A DNA stretch of 53,642 bases, from assembly GCA_000231825.2 (NCBI GenBank), contig JH720316.1:211941-265582 (forward strand), given 5' to 3'. The position numbers and the translations under genes were made by a program. This document shows, piece by piece, positions 1-10,994 of the stretch; within the stretch, counting starts at the first letter, position 1, and each line of letters opens with the position of its first letter. The notes beneath the pieces are model-generated. The model made no database searches and was not told where the DNA came from. It saw nothing but the letters and a program-made list of their open reading frames with translations. The DNA is from Tetrahymena elliotti 4EA (lineage: Eukaryota > Ciliophora > Oligohymenophorea > Hymenostomatida > Tetrahymenidae).

Positions 1-417
1 TTAAATTGGAATATAAGAAGAAATTAAATTTTAAATTCGATATTCTTTTTTAAATTAAATATCTAATTTAAAAAATCTTATTTAACAATCAAAAAAGTTT
101 AATTTTACTATTATTTAAATTTTAAATAGAGAAAATCTAATTCATTCAATTTGTTTTGCTTTTTTTGAAAAAAGTGGATTTAATTTTTGATATTATTAAT
201 TAATTCTTATTTAACTTCATAAATATTTAAACAAATTAAAAAAAAAATGTTTAATTAAAATACAAAATATTTTACAAATCTAACTGAAGTACTTCAATTT
301 CTTTCTAGATATAAATATATATTTTTTTTATTGATCTAAAGTTACTAAGCTCTGATTTAACTTCTTACTTAAATCTTCATGCCAATCTTGGGTAAAGTTA
401 TTAATTTTTCTTTAAAA
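1..417. other. AT-rich non-coding stretch left of the repeat array
   Basis: Low-complexity A/T sequence with no convincing exon on either strand. Near 345-360 there is a weak echo of the array motif (a 'ctctgattt' segment), so decayed repeat units may extend a little further left than the array boundary given at 418. Confidence 0.5.
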
Positions 418-2190
418 CAATCAAATCTCTAAATTCTGATTTTTAACCTGTTTTAAAAATAGTGTTGAATAAGATTTTAATTATAAGTGAAGGACTGACT
501 AATTTGGGTTGGTTAACTTGATATTAGTTGGATTACTCATTCATAAATTTTTATTTGTTGTGTTCATTTTTAAATTTTGGTTTTTTTGGTTTATTTTAAA
601 TATTTCTTTATTCAATATTTATTTTTATAATTTTTTCAAAGGTTTCAGAATATTGGTGAAATTGATGTATAAAAATTAGGAACTGAGTTAGCAAAATGCT
701 CTAATCTCTCAACTTTGGCTCTTAATCTCTCGTAAAAATAGTGTCTCAATTGTTAATTATGCATTTGGAATGAATAAATAAGGCTTTAATTTATGAGTGA
801 CAGATTTACTAATTTGGGTTGGTGAACTTGATAATAGTCTGGCTTACTCATTCATTCATCAATTTTTATTTGTTGTTTTCATTATTAATTTAAATTTTAG
901 TTTTTTTCTCATTCTTTTAAATATTTCTTTTTATACATTTTTAAAAGGTCTAATAGTATTGGCGACATGGGTACACAAGGACTAGTAGCCGATTTAGCAA
1001 AATGCTCTAATCTCTAAACTTTGCTTCTTTTCCTTGAGTAAGAATAGTTTTTCAACCTAATTATGTATTTTGGAATAAATAAATGAGACTTTAATTTACA
1101 AGTGACTGACTGACTAATTTAGATTGGTGAACTTGATATTAGTTTGGCTGCTTCATTCATTAATTTTTTTTTGTTGTTTTCATTTTTAATTCAAGTTTTT
1201 GTTTTTTTTCGATTTCTTTTAAATATTTTTTTATTCAATATCTATTTTTATAATTTTTTATAAGTGGAAACAATATTGGCCAAATGGGAACATAAAAATT
1301 AGGATCTAGTTTAGCAAAATGCTCTAATCTCTAAAATTTGACTCTTGGCCTATTGTAAAAATAGTGTATCAATACTAATTATGTATTTTGGAATGGGTAG
1401 ACTTTAATTTACAAGTGACTGACTGACTAATTTAGGTTGGTTAACTTGAAATTAGTTGGGTTTACTCATTCATTAATTTTTATTTGTTGTTTGATTTTTA
1501 ATTCAATATTTGGTTTTTTTCTCATTCTTTTGAAGATTTCTTTTTATAAATTTTTAAAAGTTCTAATAATATTGGCAGCATTGGTGCAGAATAATTAGGA
1601 GCTGAGTTAGCAAAATGCTCTAATCTCTAAAATTTGACTCTTCGCCTAGGGTAAAAATAGTGTTTCAATATTAATTAAGTATTTTGGAAAGAATAAAAAG
1701 ACTTTAATTTATGGAGGGACTGACTGATTAACTAATTTAGGTCTGGATTACTTGATATTAGTTTAGCTTACACTTACTCATTAATTTTTATTTGTTGCTT
1801 TCATTTTTAATTCAAATTTTTATGCTTTTCTGATTCTTTTAAATGTTTCTTTATTCAAAATTTATTTCTATTATTTTTTTAAAAGTTTGAACAATATTGG
1901 TGAAATGGGAACATAAAAATTAGGATCTAGGCTAGCAAAATGCTCTAATCTCTAAAATTTGACCCTTGACCTATTGTAAAAATAGTTTCAATACTTATAA
2001 TGTTTGGAATGATTAATGAGACTTTAATTTTAAGTGACTGACCGACAAATTTGGGTTGATTAACTTGATATTAGTTTGGTTTACTTATCTTAAATTTTTT
2101 TGTTGTTTTCATTTTTAATTCAAATTTTAGTTTTTTCTATTTCTTTATTCAATATTTATTTTTATAACCTTTTTAATAAACAGTGAGAAC
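418..2190. repeat. Tandem array of a diverged ~310-bp unit (about 5.7 copies)
   Basis: Two anchors recur in the same order. The first is AGCAAAATGCTCTAATCTCT, seen near 690, 996, 1313, 1609 and 1934, giving spacings of 306, 317, 296 and 325 bp. The second is GACTGACTAATTTRGGTTGG followed by a TTGATATTAGT segment and a TTACTCATTCATTAATTTTTATTTG-like segment, seen near 495, 800, 1105, 1420, 1715 and 2035. Copies differ by substitutions and small indels, so this is an old array rather than a fresh amplification. No frame is consistently open across copies, even with TAA and TAG read as Gln, so it is not a repeat-protein gene. It is either a satellite-like element or repeated non-coding sequence retained in the macronucleus. 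Confidence 0.85.
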
Positions 2191-3776
2191 AAAAGAGTGA
2201 AAGGATTGAGATCAAGATTAATAAAAGTAAAAAAACTTGTCATTTTATTCATTAAATGACTGATATTAATTATTGATATTATTGTTTGAAAAATTATAAT
2301 TAATTTCAACTTAATTCTTAAGCTAAATTAAATAAAAAACTTTGTCATAAAATGAATACTTATTTATATATTTTCATCAGATTTCTTTTACCTATTTAAA
2401 TTTCTAATTATTTTTATTTAATTTAAGATAATCAGATTTATCATTTATTGTTTAAGATGCAATTTTTAAATAGGATATAATAAAGAAGCCAGTAGTTTTT
2501 GTTAAAGATATTGTTAACACTATTCTTCATATTAAAATTTATGATACTCTCATTTTAAGGTTAAAAAATAATAATTTTTAATTTTTATTTATATTATTTT
2601 AGTATCTTGATTGATTGGTAAAGAATTTAAAAAATAATTTATTTGAAAAAAACAAAATGTTTGGAGGTTTTGTAATAATACATGAAAAATCCTAATCAAC
2701 ACATTTATTCACTAACACTAATTTGAGTTTTTTGAATGAAGAATGAATTTGAGTTAGTAATTTAGATCAATCTTAAAGATTTTACTAGCTTCTGAAAATA
2801 AAATGAAAAAAATCTTAAGATAAAAAAGAAGGAAACAACATTGAATTCATTTAGTAAGATAGGCAATTTAAAATGGAATCAAAAAAAATAAATTAGGTTT
2901 TAGTAAATATAGAAAGGTGTGTGAATGAATGAATGAAGAAAAGAAATGTAATTTGAAATAGAATTAGTAAAATAAAATATTAATTGATATAGAAACATAA
3001 ATTATTTTAAGTTAAATTATTTTAATGTTTATTTATGGATAATGAATGAATGAATTTATTTTCTCATACTATCGGGTGAAATGGTTAAATAATAACAATA
3101 GTATTTAGAGTTTTAAAATACGTTTTTAATTTATATTTTGTGATATTTTTTCTCTTGGCTGTTTGTTTTTTGTTTGTTGTTTTTTTTGTTTTTAAACTAA
3201 TATAATAATGATTTAATTAATTTTATTAGATTAGATTAAGTAACTTGTTATTTATGCCAATCAATGTTGATCTATGTATTTATTTATAAATCATTTTTAT
3301 ATATATAAGGGAGTGTTAATTCGTTTTGTTTTCTTTCAGTTAAAGAGTAGATAAAACTCGAGTTCGAGTTTTAGAGAATTTGATGTTGAATCAATTTACT
3401 CATTAACTTTAACAACATGTTTGTTTGTTTGCTTGCTTGTATATGGATTAATGAATTAATTTATTATACTTTAATTATTTATAGGGTAGGGTAGGGTAGG
3501 TAACAATGTCTTTGAAGAGTTTCGATTATTAAATATGTCAGTCATTTTTAATTGTGTAATTAATCATGCTGTATTACGCTTTATTTTAAATGGTTTAATT
3601 TATAGATTTAAATGTATGAGATATTTCATTATAAGTTAATTTAGATAAGTATTTATTGTATTTGTTGAGCAGTTCATTAAGTATTTATATATTTATTAAA
3701 TGTTTGTTCAAAGCAATTTATTATATTTATGTAATTTATCAATGTTTTTTGTATGTTTGTTTGTTTTTGTTTATTA
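2191..3776. other. Non-coding interval between the array and the Myb gene
   Basis: A/T-rich sequence with scattered (TGAA)n runs at about 2925-2937 and 3043-3054, a short GGGTA-type run at 3484-3502, and a perfect inverted repeat at 3353-3372 listed separately. It lies downstream of the minus-strand Myb stop codon and probably contains its 3' UTR. I see no exon. Confidence 0.5.
3353..3372. repeat. Perfect 9-bp inverted repeat, 2-bp loop
   Basis: AAAACTCGA, GT, TCGAGTTTT forms a perfect hairpin or near-palindrome of 20 bp. It contains an XhoI-like CTCGAG core, which stands out in such AT-rich DNA. It could be a protein-binding site or a folded element in the Myb 3' region; nothing else supports a function. 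Confidence 0.6.
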
Positions 3777-6700
3777 TCATTACTGGTTGCTAGTAAGGAT
3801 AGGTTAAGGGTTAGTTGGCTAAAAGAGTGAAGCTTGTTTGAAGTTTTTATTTTTTTAAAATCCTTTGTTTTGAAATTCGGGTTTAGAAGTTGGTTGCATT
3901 TGTTAAGTCAAGTTGCCAATTAAGGTAGATTATTGCTTATTTAAAGGACTGCAGATAGAGGAGAAGCTGCTTATTTTATTACTTTGAAGGTTTTATTATT
4001 AATATTCCATGCACTGACTGATTTATTATATGAGGAGTTATTGAGAATTCAATGGTGAATTGGTAGAATTATCAATAATCAATGAAGAATTAGATAGAGG
4101 AGATTACTGTGAAGCAGGTTATATTATTTGCTGGGGTCTAAAAATAGATACTTAGAGGGGTGATGAGCTGAATTGCTTGAATGCACTATTATTTCCACTA
4201 AATTTTAAGTTATTAGAACTGCTTTGAGAGGAACTAGATTTTTTAATAATGTTCAAGCTGTTTAGGTTTTCATTATTAACATTATTATCTTCCATGCTTT
4301 ATGAATTGAGAATGTTCTACTGTGAAAGGCTAAGCCCAGCAATAATTTGATTCTAACTCATAGAGTCTTATTCTATCTCCATTTTCTTCATAGTATTTTC
4401 ATCACTTTCTTCTATGGTTGCAATGTTTTAATTGAAATCTCCACCATAAATCTTGTTTCCATTTCCAGCTAAAACAATAATTTTCTTTGTTCTTTAACCT
4501 ATTTATTATTGAAAAAAAATCATTTAAATTCAAAATTTTTAACAAACAAAGAAATAAGAAAAGTTATTGTTAATTGTAAAAGATATCATCTAAGGATTTT
4601 ATAAAAATTGCAGATTTTAAAAGAAATTATCAATAAATGGAATAAATTATTTACCTTTTTCTTCTTCTTGGCTGTTTTCAGATTCATCATCTGCCATTTT
4701 GCTGATGAAATATCTTCTTTTCTATAAATTTTCTAGGTTGACTGCTGATTGGAAGTCAGAAGAGCTGAATGTATTTCTTCTCTTGGCATTGGCTGAAGAA
4801 GGAGTGTTTTCAGTACTGTGGATATGGAGACCATTGAGTTAATTAATAAGCAAGGTACTGGGACTAGGGGCAGTGTTGCTTGAATAGTAATGATTGAAGC
4901 CAGAACCTGAACTCAAAGGAGTGCTGCAGCTCTTAATAGAGTTTCTTTAAACAAATTCATTCATTTTTTTAGAATTCAAAGCACAATCTCTGTTAGTTGC
5001 AGTACTTGCTGTTGTTTGAGACATAATATCAATCTTTTCTAACTTTTACTATCTCTTCTTTTTAGCATTCTTACAGCTCATTTCTCCATTGTTATTGTTG
5101 GCTAATGAAGGAGAGGAAGAGCGGGAAAGAGATGAAATAGGTTAAAGCATTAAGGCATCAGAAAAGGTGCTGACATTTCCTTTTTTAGCTTCATCAGTAT
5201 TATTGCCAGTAGAATTGTTGTCTTATTTCTTTTTTCTAGGTTATTTAGCAGGCTTTTTAGCTTTGGATTCAGCTTTCTTGCTATTAGTTTAACCAATGTT
5301 ATTAGCAGTTGTCACTTCATCCTAGTTGACATAGCTTTCTCCTTCATTTTTTTATCCAAAAATGGAAGTTGGATAGACATGTTATCTATTATTGATGTCA
5401 TCTTCATTTTTAGTAAGAGAGCAGGCTCTATTAGGGGAGCTAGAAGGAGTGAAAATAGTAGATTAAGTAGTTACTTTGTTGTCACTAGAATGAATTTCTG
5501 TTGTATTACAATCTGTGTTAGCAGCCGTTGGTGTGTTTTCGTTCTTTGTTTCAATTTACATTTCTGTATCATTGCTTGACTTGCGTTACTACTATAGAAT
5601 TTTTTCTTCTTTCTGTTCTTTAGTAGATTATTTTTAATAACTATTTTTCTTTTTATTTTGATTCTTGAAATTGGATTTTTCAGAATGACTTTCTCCTTCA
5701 TCTTGCTCATCTTGTTCATTTTAATCATCACATTCATCTTCAGAGTCTTCTTCTTCTATTTTTTCATCAAGTGATTTGATTTGGTTGACACTTTAAGGGT
5801 TCAAATAAGCATAGCTAATTTTATTCATGAGTTTGATGATTATGTTATATATTTTGTTTTGTTCATTTGATGTAGGAGGAGTTTTCATAGACTGAGCAAA
5901 TGTGGGAGTAAGAAAAACAGTTTAAGAAACATTTGAAGAGATAACCAAATTAGAAGACTGAGATAAACTCATTAAAGATTATTAATTTTGAGTTTTGTTT
6001 TCCTTCTCTTCCTTTCTAAGTAAACTTTTATAGCGATTCTTAACTGCATTTTCTGTACGTTCCTTCAATTATTTTGCAATATAAGACCACTTGCTTCCAT
6101 TTTCATAGGAGAGTTGAAGCAAATGTAGGTCTTCTTCATCAGTCCATTGTCCTCTATTTGATAAATAAGAATTAATATGAATATAAAAAGAGATTAAAAA
6201 ATAAAAAAAGTATTCATGTATGAATGAATATGTCATAATATGTAAAGTTAGGTTTGTTCATTTGTAAAAATCGATGTTTTATTGCTAAATAAGAAAGAAA
6301 GACAGGTTGTGAGAAAATTGATAATTTTTTTGTGGATAATATTATAATATCAAAATGATTAATCTATCTTAATATGTATGTGTGGATGGTATTTGAATCA
6401 CATCAGTAATTATAGATAATGCAATTTAATAATAATCTGTAAGTAATCAAAACTCGCTGAATTAATAATATTTATTGATTAATTTTTCTTTTCTAAATTG
6501 TGGTTTGTATTTTGTGTGTTGGCTTTCTTGATCAATTGATGAAAGATTATTGATTTTCTTGATTCAAGTATCTCAAAAATTTAGAATCGCTTGGTTGATT
6601 TTAATCAAGTTTTTAATTGATACAAATATGTTTATGATTGCTTAGTAAAATAATTTTAATTGTGATCTCAACTAAAAACAAACCAAATATTTAAATAGAT

Positions 6701-9700
6701 TGATTGATTGATGCTCTGATTTGATTTGAAATAAATTTAAGATTTGCGAAAAGCTAAGAAAACAGAGTAATCTATATCTTTTAATTTGAATGAACGAACC
6801 TTTTTTCTACTATTCAATTAATTTACGTTAACAAAATCTTATTAATCTCATATTATATTTCGTTATTAATTGCTTTCAAAAATAAATATCTTTTATAAGC
6901 TCGAATTCCAGAACAAAATAAATATGTTTCATTTTATGTATTGAAATTAAATTATACCATATGTGATTGATTGATTATTAATAATAATTTTTAGATTCGT
7001 TGCTTTTTCTTTAGTTGAATACAGATTTTACTATTTTTTACCTTACTATTAATCTTATCTGCAATCTTTTTTATTATTTTTGCTAATATCTTTATCTATC
7101 CTGCTTAATCTTTGCTTTTTTTCATCAAATTTTACTTTATTTCAAATTGAAAACAAATAATTTTTTCTATTAACGCATTATTTTTTATTGATTTCGATGT
7201 ATTTTTAACCATTTCTGTTGTATTTTTGATAATTTTTGCTCTACTTTTGATGACTTTTTGAGAAAATTCATACTTTTCAGAAAGAAAGTTAAAGTGAGTT
7301 ATTTATTTACCTTTTCATGTCAGGGTCAAGATGATTGTTCCATCTTTCTCTGCATTACTTACCCTTTCTGAAGGTCTTTGTAACAGAGGTGTTTTCTTTG
7401 TAAAGGTCCTTGGCAATTTCATTCCATTTGTTGCTGTTTGAACCTTTTTTTCTATTAGAGAGAAAAAGATGAATTAAATATTTGAATTTGCAAAAAGGTA
7501 TTGTTAAATTTTACTGATTGAAAAGAGGGAAAAATTAATTGAAAATACTTTGGGGTATTTGTTAACGTTTATTTAAATCTATTTGAACGAAGAGAAAATT
7601 TGAATTTATTAAATAATTCAAAAATAAACAAAGGTTATTTATTTGCTTTTTTATATAATTTGATCGTTGAGAGAGGGAGAAATTTGAATCAAAGGTATTT
7701 CAAAAATATAGGTATGAGGAAAATTAGGCCATAAAAATTATATTGAAAGATTAGTTAAAAAATAATTAATTTGTGCAAAAGATTTGGAGATAATAATAAT
7801 TTAAATGTAAATTTGAATTAAGTAAGCTTTTCTTTCTTTGGATTTACATTTAATTAATTTATTGCTCACGCACGGATTGACAACGAAGATTAACAACCAC
7901 AGATAGATAGCTTATTTGGTGTTTTTCATTTGTTTAATTTTTTTATTAAATTAATAAAATAATGTAGTGCTTATATTTGTCTAACAAATTTGTTTGATTT
8001 TACTTTTATTAATTTATTTTTGATAAATTTGTGTGGAGAAAAATATCGTAGTGCCCCTAAATTGATTGTTCTCCCACTATCTCAAATTCTGCTAAAACAG
8101 ATCTCAATTATTATTTTCATTTTTGTAACAACCTTCTAAAAATAGAAAGTATTTCATGCTAATTCTATTCAATTCTGACATTTATTAAGTGTTTTGTGCT
8201 TTCAAATTAAAGTAAGCTGTGTATTAAAAAGAGCATTTCTATTTAAAAAAATGAACGCAATTTATCTCTCTCTTGTAAAATATTAATTAATTCCTCAGCT
8301 TGCTTATAGAATCATGCTCCAAAATATTCAAAAAAAGATTCAAAATTCAAAATGATGGAGAATGAAATGGTAGTTTGTGACAAAAAACATTATCAAATTT
8401 TGTAGACAAATATTTAAATAAAAAATGTGAATTATTTTATCATAAGATTTTGTTCAGCTTAAATTGTGGATATGTTTGTTTTTATTTTAATTAGTTTTTT
8501 GTGTGTGTTTGTTTGAATAAATAAACATTCTTTATTTCTTTAAAGCTAAGTAAGTAAAAAAGTATAAATAAATTAATAAAAAAGTCAGCTCAATTTAAAA
8601 CCCAAAGATTTTTGTCAAAAAAATTAATTAAATGAATGCAAGTCCAAACTACTTTTTCAATTAACTTTTCATTTGTTTTCTTTCTTTTTTTGTTTTTTCA
8701 TTTCTAATTTAATCAAAAAGATCTAAACAGAAAATCTGAAAGACAACTTTCCAGCCAAATCTCCTTTTTACTTTATAAGGGCTAAAAAAGTGTCATTCGG
8801 AGAACAAAAAAATCCATTTTATTTTAAGGAAAATTTGTACACCCTTTGCAATTAGAATTTCCAGAAAATCAAATGAATTTGTAAAGTTAAATGAGGTAAT
8901 TATGTTAGCATTTAAAGAGGGAAAAGCTTAGGTATAATTAGATAAAAAGATAGATAGATAGATACTTTCTATCTTTTTTATTTATTTATTAATTTGTATG
9001 TTTAATTGTTTGTTTTTTTATAGATAAAATTTAGTTAAAAGGCTGGCAGCAAAATAAAATCATAAATGAATGAATGAATGATAAATATGTTTGGAAATTG
9101 AGTAAAATAAATCTGGGAGTGTAATAATCTACTTCCTCTCATGTAGTTAAAATTTGTGCCTGTAAACAATCAGTATAACAATATGGGGGGTAGTTTGTAA
9201 AATCATATTATATATTTACTATATGATTTCTTTGAGTTTCTGGTCTTCTTCTTCAGTCCAAGGTGTGCACTAAACACTGTTTTTCTTCAAATAGAGCCAG
9301 CGCAACTTGCAATTTTCGAAGGCCTTAAAAGGAATCATTTTAGCAATTTCCATCCAAGTTTCATCAGTCTGTTTTTAATTAGAAAATAATCATAAACACA
9401 ATAAATAAATATTCTCAAATTAAGTAGAAATTCTCTATGATCTCTATTATTATATAATCAATTAATTCATTTCTATGTATTTATTTATTGATTGACTCTT
9501 TTGTTTAGTTAATTGAAAATACTAGTATCTAAATTAATAACTCAATAAAAAACACTCCAAGCCTACAAAATAAAATACCAATAACTTTTGTTTCTTTTCT
9601 CAAATGAAGGCTTTGTGAGGTATTGGTTATCTGATATGGGTATTTAGATTACACTAAAAATTATCTTTTTTTATTGATTCATATTAAAATCATCTACAAT

Positions 9701-9968
9701 TGATTCTTTTATTTCACTTAAGGGGTAAGTTTTGCAGCTAAAATAAAGTAAAGCTTTTAAACGATTAAATATTCATTCAAATAATCAATTTCATCTATTT
9801 TAATTTCTTTTTCTGTGTGAATATGTTTGTGTGTTGTGAGTTTGTATTTAAATAGCTTACAAATTTAACAGGATCCTCATCTTTGCGATCAGAGATAACT
9901 CTGACAATCCATAAGAGAAGAGAAGTTTCATCGTCTGTCCAGTTCTTTTTCATTCTTTTGTCTGTCAT
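3777..9968 (-). CDS. Three-repeat Myb-like DNA-binding protein (872 aa, 5 exons)
   Basis: Minus-strand exons are 9861-9968, 9220-9368, 7311-7451, 4655-6153 and 3777-4498, total 873 codons ending in TGA. Residues about 9-66 form a diverged first Myb/SANT repeat. Residues about 70-131 form repeat 2 (CTPWTEEED ... KGKQCRERWNNHLDPDMK). Residues 133-184 form a near-canonical repeat 3 (RGQWTDEED ... RTENAVKNRYKSLLRK). R2 and R3 keep the spaced tryptophans and the LDP linker typical of animal c-Myb and plant 3R-Myb proteins. The remainder is acidic, then Ser/Asn/Gln-rich, with a basic stretch near residues 424-444 (KKAESKAKKPAKQPRKKK) that looks like a nuclear localisation signal. The start is the first ATG, just before the first repeat. 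Probable nuclear transcription factor; targets unknown. The 1,768- and 1,157-nt introns are very long beside the ~50-150 nt introns elsewhere in the window. Confidence 0.9.
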
Positions 9969-10294
9969 TTATCTATTTCTTTATTAGAATAAATAATTTT
10001 GCAAAGCATTTCAACAGAATTTGAACTTGATAAAAATAAATGAATTGGTTTATTCATTCTCATTTATGCAATTTTATTGTTTTACAATAAAAATTATAAT
10101 TGAACCAACAAAAATTGCCATCTGTTCCAACCATTTTTTTGTCATTTTCCAAATCACTTGTAAATTAGCCTTATTGAAATGAGTTGTTTTTGTGCTTCAT
10201 TTCTTATTTTCTAATTGAAAGTCTTTAAATTTGTTTATATTATCAAAAGATTTGAGTTTATACTTTGATTTTTTTTGATTTATCATCCACTGAT
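9969..10294. other. Intergenic spacer upstream of the Myb gene
   Basis: About 330 bp of A/T-rich sequence separating the Myb start codon from the 3' end of the small gene on the same strand. It presumably holds the Myb promoter and 5' UTR. No distinct motif was recognised. Confidence 0.5.
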
Positions 10295-10994
10295 TCATTT
10301 GGTTTCGAATAGCTAATCTTACCAAAAAAAATCAATTAATTGGAGAAAACTCTAAATTTTTAATCCTTTTGCAATGTTTTTGCCTTCAAATATGGCAGCA
10401 AATTGTAATTTTATTGTACCCAGAAGGTAATAAGAAGCGTGTGGAGATAATGAAGAACTTGCCCAGTGATGGTATTGCTGGATGATTGAGAAAGGTTAGT
10501 TAAGTGATTTTCTAAGAAAATCGTGAGGTCAACAAAAAGTAAGTCAGACAAAGAATAAAGTGTCAAGTATATTTAGAAGCAGAAAGATTTAATCAATCAA
10601 AAAAAACAAAAAAATAATAATAACAAACAACAATAGCAAGTAAGTATTTTTCTTCTATTTTTCTTGCATAGAAAAGCGAGAAAAAGTGGAGGTAGATGGC
10701 AATATTTAAGCATTTTTACTTGGTTAATAAGTGAGTAAATAGAGTAAATAATTACTTTTAGACTATAGTATTGTATATGCTATCAACGACATTCAGCTCA
10801 AGGGTAGAATTGATCTCTTTGAGACGGAAATTCTCTTTTAGATACTTCTCTTCCAGCTTAGTTTCTCTTTCAATATCAGATAGGTCAGTTAAAAACTCTT
10901 TAAACTTTATATAAGCCTAATCGCTGGCAAGCGGTACCTGGGTACACTCAGATTTATCAGCAGGGGACTGCAAGTAATTATTTAATTATTCCAT
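10295..10994 (-). CDS. Small two-exon gene of unknown function (151 aa)
   Basis: Exons on the minus strand are 10756-10994 and 10295-10511, joined through a GTAATT donor and a CTTAG acceptor; 239 + 217 nt = 152 codons ending in TGA. The N-terminal two thirds is charged and helix-prone (KFKEFLTDLSDIERETKLEE, then KYLKENFRLKEINSTLELNV), so a short coiled coil is likely. The second exon is more hydrophobic and aromatic (IIQQYHHWASSSLSPHASYY). I do not recognise a family. Exon 1 has the composition of a real coding region and is fairly secure. Exon 2 and the exact C-terminus are less so, because exon 1 also stays open for a while if the intron is not removed. The gene lies head-to-tail upstream of the Myb gene. 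Confidence 0.6.

Noticed and set aside
797..985. 62-codon plus-strand frame, MTDLLIWVGELDNS start
   Set aside because: It lies inside one unit of the tandem array, and the frame is not kept open in neighbouring copies.
3484..3502. GGGTA-type run resembling telomeric repeats
   Set aside because: Tetrahymena-type telomeres are GGGGTT; only about three to four GGGTA units occur, internal to the sequence and flanked by ordinary DNA.
5471..5737. Minus-strand 88-codon frame MNVMIKMNKMSK...
   Set aside because: It is an out-of-frame shadow of the large Myb exon 4655-6153.
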